64,000 nt of DNA from Metapseudomonas otitidis (GCF_900111835.1 NZ_FOJP01000002.1:62001-126000), one strand, 5' to 3'; shown: positions 35,433-45,346, numbered from the stretch's first letter. Notes: generated from the sequence alone by a model not told the origin. Numbers and translations are program-made.

Positions 35433-35661
35433 CGGCGTGGTGTCCTCGCGAAGGGGCCTGCGAATGGCAGGGTGCGAGGCGATGCTGCGGGTCATTGCGT
35501 CAAGCGCGGGTCAAGCAATCCTGAAAAAAGCGTGAAGGGCGCTGGCTGGCAGGGCGTCCTCGACAATTTGCCAAGGTTTAATTCACGAACTTTTGATATC
35601 GCGCTTTCTACTCTCGCTGGCGAATCGACAGGGACGATCCCTTCGCTGCGTGAGCCTACCG

Positions 35662-37317
35662 ATGTTCAAGAACCTCTCCTTCCGCCCCGAAAGCCTGGCC
35701 CTGCTGGCGAGCGTGCTGCTGCTGGCGCTGTACAACTACCCCCTCTGGTCCCACCTCTCCAGCATCGTTCCGGCGGGTGCCGGTGGCATCGGCCTGCGGG
35801 TCGCCTTCGGGGTGATGGTGCTGTCCATCTTCAGCTTCGTGCTGGCATTGCTGTCGTTCCGTTGGGTATTCAAGCCGGTGCTGATCGTGCTGTTCATGGT
35901 CAGCTCCGGGGTCGCCTATTTCATGGGCCAGTACGGCGTGATGATCGACGCCAACATGCTGCGCAACGTGGCCGAGACCGACATCAAGGAAGTGCACGGG
36001 CTGATGTCCCTGAGCCTGCTGCTGCACATCCTGCTGTTGGGCGTGCTGCCCAGCTGGCTGCTGTGGAAGGTGCCGGTGCGGCACCGCTCGCTGCGCCGCG
36101 AGCTGGTGGGCAAGGTGGTGCTGGCGGTGGGGTCGGTGGCGGTGCTGGGCGGGGTGGCGCTGGTCAATTACCAGGGCCTGGCCTCGCTGTTCCGCAATCA
36201 CCATGAGCTGCGTCTGCTGGTGGTGCCGAGCAACTACCTGAATGCGTCCTTCGGCTACGTGCGCGAGCAGCTGGCCACCGCCCAGGAGCCGCTGCGCAGC
36301 ATCGCCACCGATGCCCGCAAGTCTTCTGCCTGGGTGGGGCACCAGCGCAAGTCCCTCACCGTGCTGGTGGTGGGCGAGAGCGCCCGGGCCGACAACTTCG
36401 GGGTGCTGGGCTACGCCCGTGACACCACGCCGAAGCTGCGTGCCGAAAGCGGTCTGCTGGGCTTCACCAATGTGCACTCCTGCGGGACCGAGACTGCCGT
36501 GTCGGTGCCCTGCATGTTCTCCAACCTCGGGCGGGCCGGCTATGACGCCACTCAGGCACGCACCCAGGAAGGCCTGCTGGACGTGCTCAAGCGCGCCGGC
36601 CTGACGGTGAGCTGGTGGGACAACCAGTCCGGCTGCAAGGGCGCCTGCGACCGCGTCGACCAGGTGGACCTGAGCCACCGCCAGGACCCTGACCTGTGCC
36701 GCGACGGCGAGTGCCGCGACGAGATCCTGCTGCGCGACCTGCAGGCCTACATCGACCAGCTCAAGGGCGACACCGTGCTGGTGCTGCACCAGGCCGGCAG
36801 CCATGGGCCGGAGTACTACAAGCGCTACCCGCAGGGGTTCGAGACCTTCACCCCGGTGTGCCGCAGCAACGCGCTGAACGACTGCAGCCAGGAGAGCATC
36901 GTCAATGCCTACGACAACACACTGGTCTACACCGACCACGTGCTGGCGAGCCTGATCGATATCCTGCGCCGCAACCAGGATCGCCTCGACACCGCGATGA
37001 TCTACCTCTCCGACCACGGCGAGTCCCTGGGCGAGTACAACCTGTTCCTCCACGGCACGCCCTATGTGCTGGCACCGGACCAGCAGAAGCATGTGCCGTT
37101 GCTGGCCTGGTTCTCCGACAGCTACACCCAGGACTTCGGCCTGGACACCGGCTGCCTGGCCAAGGACCGCGAGAAGCCGCTGAGCCAGGACAACCTGTTC
37201 CATTCCCTGCTCGGCCTGCTGCAGCTGCAGACCACGGCCTACAACGACGGGCTGGACCTGTTCGCCGGCTGCCGGGTCCGCCAGGCCGGCTCGACGTTGG
37301 CGGGCACAGGGTCGTGA
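35662..37317 (+). CDS. eptA: Lipid A phosphoethanolamine transferase
   Basis: A 551-residue inner-membrane enzyme of the EptA/MCR family starting at 35662. Five N-terminal TM helices (about 10-175) precede a periplasmic sulfatase-fold domain. Zinc and nucleophile motifs include VVGESARADNFGVLGY, the SCGTETAVSVPCMFS loop (Thr278 nucleophile, Cys274-Cys284 disulfide), QAGSHGPEYYKRYP and LSDHGESLGE. It transfers phosphoethanolamine from phosphatidylethanolamine to lipid A, lowering surface charge and polymyxin binding. It is followed 32 bp later by a histidine kinase and then a beta-propeller gene, probably one operon, with no response regulator. Confidence 0.92.
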   Translation: MFKNLSFRPESLALLASVLLLALYNYPLWSHLSSIVPAGAGGIGLRVAFGVMVLSIFSFVLALLSFRWVFKPVLIVLFMVSSGVAYFMGQYGVMIDANMLRNVAETDIKEVHGLMSLSLLLHILLLGVLPSWLLWKVPVRHRSLRRELVGKVVLAVGSVAVLGGVALVNYQGLASLFRNHHELRLLVVPSNYLNASFGYVREQLATAQEPLRSIATDARKSSAWVGHQRKSLTVLVVGESARADNFGVLGYARDTTPKLRAESGLLGFTNVHSCGTETAVSVPCMFSNLGRAGYDATQARTQEGLLDVLKRAGLTVSWWDNQSGCKGACDRVDQVDLSHRQDPDLCRDGECRDEILLRDLQAYIDQLKGDTVLVLHQAGSHGPEYYKRYPQGFETFTPVCRSNALNDCSQESIVNAYDNTLVYTDHVLASLIDILRRNQDRLDTAMIYLSDHGESLGEYNLFLHGTPYVLAPDQQKHVPLLAWFSDSYTQDFGLDTGCLAKDREKPLSQDNLFHSLLGLLQLQTTAYNDGLDLFAGCRVRQAGSTLAGTGS

Positions 37318-37349
37318 TCGTGGCACTTCGCGCGCGGGCCGGCTGATCC

Positions 37350-38624
37350 ATGCCGGCCCCCAGCAAGCAGCCGCTGGAGCGGCGCATCGTCCTGGCCTTC
37401 GTGGTGATGACGCTGCTCGTCAGCGGCCTGTTCTCCCTGGGTATCGTCGGCATCGTGCACTGCCTCGAAGAGAACCTGGTCTCCGAGGAAATGAGCCGCG
37501 AGCTGGATTTCGCCATGCGCCGCGAGGTCAGCTATGACCAGGCAGCGCGCATCGATGCCAGCACCCGCTTCTACAGCTCCGAGGGCGGGCACGGCAGCCT
37601 GCCGGTGCGCTTCGTCGACCTGCCGGAAGGCTTCTCCGAATGGGTGGCCGGTGACGAGGCCTACTACGTGTTCAAGCGTGCCCACGCCGACCATGTGGAC
37701 ATGCTGGTGGAGGAGCAGCACGAGTTCGAGGCTCGCGAGCACATGCTGTTCGCCGTGGTGGCCGCCGGGTTCGCCCTGAGCGTGCTGGGCGCCTGGGGCC
37801 TGGGCCGGCTGCTGGCGCGACGGGTGATGTCGCCGGTGCGGCGCCTGGCCCGGCAGGTGCGTCACCGCGACCTGCTGTTGCCGTTGGCACCGCGCCTGGC
37901 GCCGGACTACCCCGACGACGAGGTGGGGCGGTTGGCGGCGGCCTTCGACGAGACCCTTGGGCAACTGCGCGAGACCCTGGAGCGCGAGCGCCTGTTCACC
38001 AGTGACGTGAGCCATGAGCTGCGCACCGGCCTGATGATCATCATCACCTCCTGCGAACTGCTGCAGGCCACCGAGCACCTGAGCCGCGCCGAGCGTGGCC
38101 AGGTGGCCCGCATTGCCCGGGCCAGCGGCGAGATGAACGACCTGGTGCAGACCTTCCTGCGCCTGGCGCGCAACCGCGAGGACGGTTGCCGCACCGGCGA
38201 GAGCGTGGCGCTGGATGCCCTGGCGGCCGAGCAGGCACGGCAATGGACTGTGCAGTTCTCCGCCAAGGGCCTGGCCTTCGAGGTGGTGGAGGAGGGGCTG
38301 CCGGCTGGACGCTACGAGGCGCCCCTGCTAAGGACGGTGATGTCCAACCTGTTGCGCAATGCCCTGCACTACACCGAGAAGGGCCGCGTGCGCCTGGTGC
38401 TGGTGGCGTCCGGGTTTCGCGTGGAGGACACCGGGGAAGGCATCGCCGAGTCCGAGCAGGAACGCATCTTCCAGAGCTTCGTGCGGGGCGAGCGGGCGCG
38501 GGGTGAGGGGCTCGGCCTGGGGCTGTCCCTGGTGCGGCGCATTTGCGAGCAGCAGGGGTGGCGGGTTGACGTCCGTTCAGAACCTCGGCGAGGGAGCTGT
38601 TTCACGGTCAGCCTCGAGGGCTGA
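37350..38624 (+). CDS. Sensor histidine kinase downstream of eptA
   Basis: A 424-residue membrane kinase. TM1 spans about 14-36, a short periplasmic domain follows (about 37-132), and TM2 is at about 133-152. A HAMP-like linker precedes HisKA with DVSHELRTGL (His222). The ATPase domain has NLLRNALHYT (N box), VEDTGEGI (G1) and GEGLGLGLSL (G2). The Pro that normally follows HELRT is Gly. No response regulator gene lies on either side, so its partner must be encoded elsewhere. Being co-directional with eptA suggests control of lipid A modification, but this is inference. Confidence 0.88.
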   Translation: MPAPSKQPLERRIVLAFVVMTLLVSGLFSLGIVGIVHCLEENLVSEEMSRELDFAMRREVSYDQAARIDASTRFYSSEGGHGSLPVRFVDLPEGFSEWVAGDEAYYVFKRAHADHVDMLVEEQHEFEAREHMLFAVVAAGFALSVLGAWGLGRLLARRVMSPVRRLARQVRHRDLLLPLAPRLAPDYPDDEVGRLAAAFDETLGQLRETLERERLFTSDVSHELRTGLMIIITSCELLQATEHLSRAERGQVARIARASGEMNDLVQTFLRLARNREDGCRTGESVALDALAAEQARQWTVQFSAKGLAFEVVEEGLPAGRYEAPLLRTVMSNLLRNALHYTEKGRVRLVLVASGFRVEDTGEGIAESEQERIFQSFVRGERARGEGLGLGLSLVRRICEQQGWRVDVRSEPRRGSCFTVSLEG

Positions 38625-38654
38625 TCCCGGCAACCGACAAGGAGGCCCATGGCC

Positions 38655-39530
38655 ATGGCTGAATCCTGGAACCGCTACGGACGCGCGCTGTTCGCGGGCG
38701 TGGCGCTGGTGCTGCTGGTTGGCCTGTGCATTCCGGCCTGGCGGCATTTCTACCCGGTCACGGCTGCCGAGGGCTGGACCTTCCGCGTCAGCCTCTCGGG
38801 GCTGGAGAAGGTGAGCGCCTTGCTACCCGATGGCGCAGGTGGCGCCTACCTCAGCGAGGAGCTGGGAAACGGGCAGGGACGTCTCCTGCGCAGCCTCTCC
38901 GGCGGTACCAGCCTGGAGCTGGAGGAAGGGTTGTCGAAGCCCGACGGCATGGTGCAGTACCGCGGCGGGATCGCCTTCAGCCAGGAGGAGGGCGAGCACC
39001 CGGTATTGTGGCTGGCCGACGGTGTGGTTCACGTGTTGTTCACGGCCATCAACGTGGAAGGCCTGGCCACCGACGGCCACCACCTCTATGCCATCGAGGA
39101 TCGCAAGGGCGACGGGCGGCTGCTGCGCTACGCGCCCACCACCGGCGAGGTGAGCACCCTGCGCGACGGCCTGGAAGAGGGCGAGGGCGTGGCGGTGTGC
39201 CCGGACGGGCAGGTGTACTACTCCGAAAAGCAGAAAGGCATCGTCCATGCCCTGCGCCTGGAGCAGGCGAGCGACCCGGTGGTGCTCGACCAGCTGCGCC
39301 AGCCGGGCTACCTGCTGTGCAATGGCGAGGGGCTGTGGGTCAGCGAAGACGCCACCCACCAGGCGCGCCTGCTGCTCTGGGACCGCAAGAATGAACCGCG
39401 CGTGGTGCTGGATCACCTGCGCTCGGCGCAGACCCTGGTGGAGGTCGCGCCCGGCCGCTACCTGCTGGCCGAGCAGGGCCGTAATCGGGTGCTGGAACTC
39501 CGCCACGAGGGCCCTGCTGAAAAAAAATAG
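38655..39530 (+). CDS. Membrane-anchored NHL/SMP-30-type beta-propeller protein
   Basis: A 291-residue protein. The start at 38655 is chosen because AGGAGG lies 9 bp upstream; the ATG at 38649 is too close to it. One N-terminal TM or signal anchor (ALFAGVALVLLVGLCIP) is followed by six repeated segments such as GGAYLSEELGNGQGRLLRSL, DGHHLYAIEDRKGDGRLLRY and NGEGLWVSEDATHQARLLLW. These are typical of NHL or gluconolactonase-like propellers. No clear lactonase metal site can be assigned. It follows the histidine kinase by 30 bp and probably acts in the periplasm, perhaps as its sensor accessory. Confidence 0.72.
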   Translation: MAESWNRYGRALFAGVALVLLVGLCIPAWRHFYPVTAAEGWTFRVSLSGLEKVSALLPDGAGGAYLSEELGNGQGRLLRSLSGGTSLELEEGLSKPDGMVQYRGGIAFSQEEGEHPVLWLADGVVHVLFTAINVEGLATDGHHLYAIEDRKGDGRLLRYAPTTGEVSTLRDGLEEGEGVAVCPDGQVYYSEKQKGIVHALRLEQASDPVVLDQLRQPGYLLCNGEGLWVSEDATHQARLLLWDRKNEPRVVLDHLRSAQTLVEVAPGRYLLAEQGRNRVLELRHEGPAEKK

Positions 39531-39699
39531 CGGCCGACGAATTCTTCACACAGGTGTGACATCGTTTTGACATTGCGGGCTTTAGTCTTGGCCCCAAGGA
39601 TGCGGAAAAGGTGGCCTCCCTCTCCTGGGCCTCCGGCTCCTCTCCTCATCGCTGTTCCACCCCGTGTCCGGTGCCATACGGGACAACCGGACATGCTTC
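39531..39699 (+). ncRNA. Possible small RNA between propeller gene and terminator
   Basis: No coding frame is convincing. The segment contains an inverted repeat TCACACAGGTGTGA (39548 region), a TTGACA-like box near 39563, GGA motifs (AAGGATGCGGAAAAGG) and a GTCCGGT/ACCGGAC stem. It ends directly at a strong terminator at 39700-39730. This could be a stand-alone small RNA or simply a long 3' untranslated region of the propeller gene. Confidence 0.3.
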
Positions 39700-39730
39700 G
39701 AGCCGCCACTTTCTGGCGGCTCTTTTTTTG
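39700..39730 (+). terminator. Strong Rho-independent terminator
   Basis: A 9-bp perfect stem (GAGCCGCCA / TGGCGGCTC) with a 5-nt loop is followed by seven T residues. Confidence 0.9.
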
Positions 39731-39801
39731 CGCGATTCAGTGCCGTCGGGTGTTTCGGTTGGGCCCTGCTGGGTGAAGGCGGGCTCCCTGTAGAAGGGGC
39801 G

Positions 39802-40230
39802 TCAGGGCTTGTCGTGGGGGCTCGGGGGCAACTCGCACTGGCCGGCACAGCGCCGGCTGCCATCCGGGTGCGGCAGCCAGGCCAGGTGCGGACGGAGGCG
39901 GCGGAACAGGCCATAGCCGAACTTGAACAGCGGCCGCAGGGGCCGCCAGGCCAGCGGTGCGGCCCAGCGGTACAGGCCGGCGGCACGCCAGCTCCAGAGC
40001 GTGGCATCGACGCCCGTGTACCACTGCCCCGAGGCGCTGCGGGCGTGCAGGCGATCTCCCAGCTCCTGGCGGCTGCGGCCGGCTCCTTGTTCGTCGAAGT
40101 CGACGGCGCTGATGTCTACCAGGCGCAGCCGTGCCGGGTCGGCGTGGCGCGCCAGCCAATGGGCCTCGCGGGCGCAGAGCGGGCAGGCAAGGTCGACGTA
40201 GAGGGTCAGCGGCAGGTCAGGCGTATTCAT
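39802..40230 (-). CDS. DUF393 / DCC1-like thiol-disulfide oxidoreductase family protein
   Basis: A 142-residue protein starting at 40230 behind AAGGAGCG. The N-terminal TLYVDLACPLCAREAHWL contains the C-P-L-C pair of the DCC1-like family, where the usual xxYDGxCPLC motif is replaced by VDLACPLC. The rest, GQWYTGVDATLWSWRAAGLY and PLRPLFKFGYGLFRRLR, matches DUF393. A thioredoxin-like redox role is assumed for the family but not proven. It precedes nothing obvious and is likely a single gene. Confidence 0.85.
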   Translation of the reverse strand: MNTPDLPLTLYVDLACPLCAREAHWLARHADPARLRLVDISAVDFDEQGAGRSRQELGDRLHARSASGQWYTGVDATLWSWRAAGLYRWAAPLAWRPLRPLFKFGYGLFRRLRPHLAWLPHPDGSRRCAGQCELPPSPHDKP

Positions 40231-40304
40231 GGTGTCGCTCCTTGGGCGATCGCGACTCTGCACCCATGTGCGGTCCACGGCAAGCACCGACCGGCGTGTG
40301 CGGC

Positions 40305-41609
40305 TCAGTCGGCGAAGGTCACCGAGAACTGCGCGACGGCATCCACCACCCGGTGGGATTCGCTGCGGATCTCGCGGATCACTTCGCCGGCCTGGTTGGC
40401 CAGCTCGACCCCTTCCCGGGCGCGGTCCTGGGTGGTGCTCATGCTGCTCACCGCGCTGCGGGCCAGGTTCTGGTTCTGCTGTACCACGCTGTTGATTTCC
40501 ACCGTGGCCTGGCTGGTGCGGGAGGCGAGCTGGCGCACTTCGTCGGCCACCACGGCGAAGCCACGGCCCTGCTCACCGGCACGGGCGGCTTCGATGGCGG
40601 CGTTGAGGGCCAGCAGGTTGGTCTGGTCGGCAATGCCGCGAATGACCTGGACGATGCTGGTGATCTGCTCGGACTGCTTGTTCAGCCCCTCGATCTGGTC
40701 GGCGACCGTCCCCAGGTTGGTGGCGATCTCGGTGACCACGTCGACGGTGCGGGCCACGGTCTGTGTGCCCTGGGCGGCAGTGACGTCGGTCTCCATGGCG
40801 ATGTCGTGGGCCAGTTGGGCGGCGGCGGCCTCGGCGTCGCGGCGCTCCACCTGGGCAGTGATGTCGCTGGCGAACTTGACCACGCCGTAGAGGCGCCCGT
40901 TGGCGTCGTACAACGGGTTGTAGGTGGCGCGCAACCAGACCACGCGGCCGTCACGGGTGACCCGGCGATAGCGGTCGGAGAGGAATTCACCCTGGTTGAG
41001 GCGGGCCCAGAACTGCCGGTACTCATCACCCCGGGTGTCTTCGTCGACGCAGAACATGCGGTGGTGCTTGCCGAGGATGTCCTCCAGCCGGTAGCCCATG
41101 AGGTTGAGGAAGTTCTGGTTGGCCGTGACCACCTCGCCGGCGAGGTTGAACTCGATCACCGCCATGGAACGGCTGATGGCGTTGATGTAGCTCTCGTGGC
41201 GGTGCTCGGCCTTGATCTGGGCGGTGATGTCAGTGGCGATCTTCATGATTCGCAGTGTCTGGCCGAGTCCGTTCTGGATCGGCAGGTAGGTCGCCTCCAG
41301 CCAGATCTCCTCGCCGGCGTGGTTGAGGCGCATGAAGCGCTCGCTGAAGCGTTCGCCTTGACGCAGCCGTTGCCAGAACTGCTGGTAGGCGGCGCTCTCG
41401 GCCAATTGCCGGGGGCAGAACAGTCGATGGTGCTGGCCCACCACCTCTTCGAGGCGATAGCCCACCACGTTCAGGAAGGCAGGGCTGGCATCCAGGATGA
41501 TGCCGTCGGGGGTGAATTCGATCGTGGCCATCGAGCGGCGGATCGAGGCCAGCTCAAGCGCGTCGATGGTTTGCTGCGGAGCGGGTTCCTTCTTGCGATT
41601 GAGCCACAT
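40305..41609 (-). CDS. bdlA: Soluble PAS-PAS methyl-accepting chemotaxis protein, BdlA-like
   Basis: A 434-residue cytoplasmic chemoreceptor starting at 41609. Two PAS domains lie at about 25-135 and 150-258 ([20 protein letters not shown] and [20 protein letters not shown]). The chemotaxis signalling domain follows ([20 protein letters not shown]). No TM helix is present. Size and architecture match P. aeruginosa BdlA, which promotes biofilm dispersion in response to nutrients and c-di-GMP. The symbol is by similarity of layout; paralogues with the same layout exist. Confidence 0.8.
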   Translation of the reverse strand: MWLNRKKEPAPQQTIDALELASIRRSMATIEFTPDGIILDASPAFLNVVGYRLEEVVGQHHRLFCPRQLAESAAYQQFWQRLRQGERFSERFMRLNHAGEEIWLEATYLPIQNGLGQTLRIMKIATDITAQIKAEHRHESYINAISRSMAVIEFNLAGEVVTANQNFLNLMGYRLEDILGKHHRMFCVDEDTRGDEYRQFWARLNQGEFLSDRYRRVTRDGRVVWLRATYNPLYDANGRLYGVVKFASDITAQVERRDAEAAAAQLAHDIAMETDVTAAQGTQTVARTVDVVTEIATNLGTVADQIEGLNKQSEQITSIVQVIRGIADQTNLLALNAAIEAARAGEQGRGFAVVADEVRQLASRTSQATVEINSVVQQNQNLARSAVSSMSTTQDRAREGVELANQAGEVIREIRSESHRVVDAVAQFSVTFAD

Positions 41610-41893
41610 GCTGTCTTCTCCCTGGCGTAGTGCACGCCGAGAAAAACTAGACGAAGTCAGGTCACTTGGCCCCAGCGCAAGCATCCTGCTGGCCGTCAAT
41701 GGCTTGTGTTGGTCATCACTGAACGCCGCCATTCCAGCCGCCCGGAGAAAGCGGAAACGAGTAGACGGACATGTTGCGCGAGGAAACTGGCTGGATGCCG
41801 AGGTTGTACAAGGTTAATTTTTGTATAGCTTTTCGGTGGGATTTTTCTGGCGCCATTTATTTGTTCTGGCGAATTTCCGACCAGTGGCAGTCA
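41610..41893. other. Promoter region of the BdlA-like gene
   Basis: About 280 bp with no gene. It becomes AT-rich near 41815-41875, where the minus-strand promoter and leader of the BdlA-like gene could start. No clear hexamer pair was fixed. Confidence 0.4.
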
Positions 41894-41912
41894 GGGGGCG
41901 CATGACGCCCCC
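41894..41912 (-). terminator. Hairpin after the 4HB chemoreceptor gene
   Basis: A 7-bp GC-rich perfect stem (GGGGGCG / CGCCCCC) with a 5-nt loop lies 8 bp after the chemoreceptor stop on the minus strand. The T-tract is weak. Confidence 0.4.
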
Positions 41913-41920
41913 TTCGGCCT

Positions 41921-43543
41921 TCAAAGCTGGAAGCGTTGCACCACGCCGTTGAGGTCGATGGCCAGGCGCGACAGCTCCTGGCTGGCGGCGCTGGTCTGAT
42001 CGGCGCCGGCGGAGGTCTGCAGCGAGAGGTCGCGGATGTTCACCAGGTTGCGGTCCACTTCCCGTGCCACGTGGGCCTGCTCCTCGGAGGCGCTGGCGAT
42101 CACCAGGTTGCGTTCGTTGATGGAAGAGATGGCCAGGGCGATCTCGTCCAGGGCGGCACCGGCGGCGCGGGCGACTTCCAGGGTGAAGTCGACCCGCTCG
42201 CGGCTGGACTGCATCGAGGTGACCGCCTGGCTGGTGCCCTGCTGGATGGTGTTGATCATCTGCTCGATTTCCTGGGTCGACTGCTGGGTGCGGTGGGCCA
42301 GGGCCCGTACTTCGTCAGCCACCACGGCGAAGCCGCGACCCTGCTCGCCCGCGCGTGCTGCCTCGATGGCGGCGTTGAGCGCCAGCAGGTTGGTCTGCTC
42401 GGCAATGGAGCGGATCACCGCCAGTACCTGGCTGATGTCGCGGACGTTGTCGGCCAGTTCTTCCACCTTGCTGGAGGTGTTGGCCACGTCCCCGGCGAGC
42501 TGGGCGATGGAGTTGACGGCCTGGCCCACCTGCTCACGGCCGCTGCGGGCGGTGTGGTCGGCCTGCTTGGAGGCTTCCGAGGTGCTGACGGCGTTGCGCG
42601 CCACCTCTTCCACGGCGGTGGTCATCTCGTTTACTGCGGTGGCGGCCTGCTCGATCTCGGTGTTCTGCTGGTGCAGGCCTCGGGTCGAGTCCTCGGTCAC
42701 CGCGTGCAGTTCTTCCGAAGCCGAGGCGAGCTGGCTGGAGGAGTCGGCGATGTGCTGGATGGTGCTGCGCAGGCTGGTCTGCATCTCTTGCAGGGAGCGC
42801 AGCAGGTGGGCCGGCTCGTCCTGGCCCTGGGCCTCGATGCGGTGGGTCAGGTTGCCGGAGGCGACCACGCGCGCCACGTCCACGGCCTGGGCCAGCGGGA
42901 GGATGATGCTGCGGGTGAAGATCACCGCCAGCAGGATGGTCAGCACCACGGCAATGGCGATCACCACGATCACCAGGGTCACGGCATTGTCGAAGGTGGC
43001 ATCGCTTGCGGCGGAGGCGCGCTTGGCCCCTTCGCTGTTGATGCGGGCCAGCTCACCGAGGGCATTGGCCAGCTGTTCGGCGTAGTCACCGAGCTTCTGC
43101 TCCACGGTATGGCGTGCCTCCTCGCTGTTGCCGGCCTGGGTTTGGGAGACGGTCAGGCGTGACTGCTCCATGTAGCGGTCCCGGGCGACCTTGTAGGCGT
43201 CATACAGGCGGCGTTCCTCGGCGGAGGAAATCATCGGCTCGTAGCGGCGTTCGGCATCCGCCTGGGCACTCTCGGCCTTTCTCAGGCTGGCCAGGGTGGA
43301 GTCGCGGAAGTCGCCCTGGACGATGGCGTAGCGCAAGGTCATGGCACGGATGCGGGAGCTGGCGGCGCTCATGTCATTGACCGCCATGATCGAGGGCAGC
43401 CAGTTGGTGTCGACCTCGGCGCTCATGTCATCCATTCGGTTCATCTGGTACAGCGCAATCAGCCCCAGCAGTACCAGCAGCAGCCCCAGCGTCGAGAAGG
43501 CGAGAGCCGAGCGAAGACCGATCCGTATTTGTCTAATCCACAT
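41921..43543 (-). CDS. Methyl-accepting chemotaxis protein with four-helix-bundle sensor
   Basis: A 540-residue chemoreceptor. TM1 lies at about 12-33 and a periplasmic four-helix-bundle sensor at about 35-185 ([38 protein letters not shown]). TM2 follows at about 188-212 and HAMP after it ([19 protein letters not shown]). The signalling domain carries [20 protein letters not shown] and the membrane-proximal methylation helices. The ligand is unknown; 4HB receptors often sense organic acids or aromatics. It has its own promoter region of about 450 bp shared with the TetR gene. Confidence 0.93.
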   Translation of the reverse strand: MWIRQIRIGLRSALAFSTLGLLLVLLGLIALYQMNRMDDMSAEVDTNWLPSIMAVNDMSAASSRIRAMTLRYAIVQGDFRDSTLASLRKAESAQADAERRYEPMISSAEERRLYDAYKVARDRYMEQSRLTVSQTQAGNSEEARHTVEQKLGDYAEQLANALGELARINSEGAKRASAASDATFDNAVTLVIVVIAIAVVLTILLAVIFTRSIILPLAQAVDVARVVASGNLTHRIEAQGQDEPAHLLRSLQEMQTSLRSTIQHIADSSSQLASASEELHAVTEDSTRGLHQQNTEIEQAATAVNEMTTAVEEVARNAVSTSEASKQADHTARSGREQVGQAVNSIAQLAGDVANTSSKVEELADNVRDISQVLAVIRSIAEQTNLLALNAAIEAARAGEQGRGFAVVADEVRALAHRTQQSTQEIEQMINTIQQGTSQAVTSMQSSRERVDFTLEVARAAGAALDEIALAISSINERNLVIASASEEQAHVAREVDRNLVNIRDLSLQTSAGADQTSAASQELSRLAIDLNGVVQRFQL

Positions 43544-43994
43544 GGTGTTTCCCCAGATAATGCAAAGGTGGTGTGTCGGGCGACACGTTCTGGCCCCCTT
43601 CGGCCTGCCCTGTGGATGGAACGGATTTCAGTGAAGCGGCGGCTCCTTCTGCACAGGTTCCTGTGCTGCCGTCTGTGCGGCGGGGTAGCGGTGCCCGAGC
43701 GTCTGACAACTCTTCACAGAGCGCCTAGGGGTGTTGGTCTTGTGCGTAAAGCATATGAATTCGCCTTAATTTGTGCGACATATCTCACATTGTTTTACTG
43801 ACATTTCCTGACGCTACATCGCCTTTCCTTGACCCAAGGCAGTGTTTGGGCGAGGTCCCGCCAGCATGGTGCCTGGCCCTGCGGGGCGGGGTGCCCGCCT
43901 GCGCGCCCGAAAAAGCCAGGGACAAGGCAGGGCTCGCTGTTTGAAATCCGCTCCGCCCCGGACCACCCTTCATCCGCTGCCCAGAGAAGACCGA
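43544..43994. other. 450-bp divergent intergenic region
   Basis: It separates the minus-strand chemoreceptor from the plus-strand TetR gene. A low-GC patch at 43750-43805 (GCATATGAATTC, then CATATCTCACATTG) is the likely promoter zone. No RNA gene or repeat was recognised. Confidence 0.5.
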
Positions 43995-44633
43995 ATGGAC
44001 CACCCGATGAAAGAACCCCCTCCCCATGTCGAGGAGCCCCCTGGTGCGCCTCCCAAGCGCATTCGCACCGGCGGGCGCAGTGCCCGTGTGCTGGAGCAGG
44101 TCGTGGCCGCCGCGCGGGACGAGCTGCGTGAGCACGGCGCCATCGCTTTTTCCATTCCCCGCGTAGCCAAGCGCGCCGGCGTTCACGTGGCCTCGGTGTA
44201 CCGGCGCTGGCCAGACGTGAACGAGCTGATCGCCTTCACCGCCAACCGCTACGTGGACCAACTGATTCCGATACCGGACAGCGGCTCGCTGATAGGCGAC
44301 GTGACCCTGCTGCTGCAGGGCACCCGCGCCTTCCTCTGCGATCCCCTCGGAGCCACCCTGGTGGGCCAGGCCTTCAGCCTGAGCGGGGAAGGCGCCAACC
44401 GCGCGTTGATCCGGCTGTACTGGAGCAAGCGCGCCGCCGCCCACCGGGCCGTCTTCGAACGTGCCGTGGCGCGGGGCGAACTGCATGGGGAGGTCGATCC
44501 GGAAGTGGTTGTGGAGATGCTGGTGGGGCCGCTCTACATCCGCCACTTCCTCAGCCAGGGTGCCATCAGCGACGACTATCTGCGGGACCTGGCCGAGCGG
44601 GTGCTCGCGCCTCTGCTGGTGCCGCGCGGCTGA
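43995..44633 (+). CDS. TetR-family transcriptional regulator
   Basis: A 212-residue regulator starting at 43995 (AGAGAAGA upstream). The HTH reads VVAAARDELREHGAIAFSIP, then RVAKRAGVHVASVYRRWPDV. The C-terminal helical domain resembles the TetR_C group that follows ASVYRRWP-type HTHs. It is convergent with a thioesterase gene. Ligand and targets are unknown. Confidence 0.9.
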   Translation: MDHPMKEPPPHVEEPPGAPPKRIRTGGRSARVLEQVVAAARDELREHGAIAFSIPRVAKRAGVHVASVYRRWPDVNELIAFTANRYVDQLIPIPDSGSLIGDVTLLLQGTRAFLCDPLGATLVGQAFSLSGEGANRALIRLYWSKRAAAHRAVFERAVARGELHGEVDPEVVVEMLVGPLYIRHFLSQGAISDDYLRDLAERVLAPLLVPRG

Positions 44634-44690
44634 GCGGGGGTGGCGAGGCGGGGGAGCGCCTCGCCATGCTGCATGGCGCGGGGTTGAGCC

Positions 44691-45239
44691 TTAGCCCTCC
44701 CGCCCTTCCTCCTGGCGCAGGCCCTGGCTGAGGCCATCGCAACTGGTGGACCAGTCCGCCAGCCAGTCGGGCAGGGTGGGGGACTCGGCGGAAACGCCCA
44801 GCTCCTGCACGAACTCACCGGGGGCGACCGGCCCCTTGGGGCTGCGGAACAGGCCGCGCATGATCACCACGCCGAGTACCCGGCCGTCCTTGACGAAGCG
44901 GTGCTCCATGAAGGTCCACTTCTCGTCCCAGCCCAGCAGGCGGGTGTGGACCTCGAAGGCTTCGAACAGCCGCAGCTCGCGGCGGAACTTGCCCCAGATA
45001 TCGCCCACCACCGGCAGTGCACGGTGGCGCAGGGCGACCCGGAAGGCACCGCTGCGCAGCACGAAGTCCATGCGCCCAACGTCGGCGAGGGTGAAGTAGC
45101 GGCCGTTGTTGACGTGACGGTTGAAGTCCAGGTCCAACGGCCAGACCCGCATGCGGATGACGGTGGTGTCGAGGCCGTGGACGGCTTTGCGCCAGGGGCG
45201 GCGGAGGAGCATCAGGAGCAGGCGGAACCAGAGATTCAT
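44691..45239 (-). CDS. Acyl-CoA thioesterase-like hotdog protein
   Basis: A 182-residue single hotdog domain starting at 45239. It has VWPLDLDFNRHVNNGRYFTL, the 4HBT signature with the catalytic Asp in DxDxxRHVNN, and FRRELRLFEAFEVHTRLLG. It probably hydrolyses acyl-CoA thioesters. The N-terminal 20 residues are hydrophobic and basic (LWFRLLLMLLRRPWRKA), so peripheral membrane association is possible. The ribosome-binding site is weak. It is divergent from a GlxA-type regulator. Confidence 0.82.
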   Translation of the reverse strand: MNLWFRLLLMLLRRPWRKAVHGLDTTVIRMRVWPLDLDFNRHVNNGRYFTLADVGRMDFVLRSGAFRVALRHRALPVVGDIWGKFRRELRLFEAFEVHTRLLGWDEKWTFMEHRFVKDGRVLGVVIMRGLFRSPKGPVAPGEFVQELGVSAESPTLPDWLADWSTSCDGLSQGLRQEEGREG

Positions 45240-45346
45240 GGCAGGTCGGACCGATTGGGGAAGACCCGCGCAATCTAGAGCCATGCCCCCTGTTCGGACA
45301 GGTGCGCAAATGACATATTCCATGCGAAACCTGCAAGAGCGCCGCC

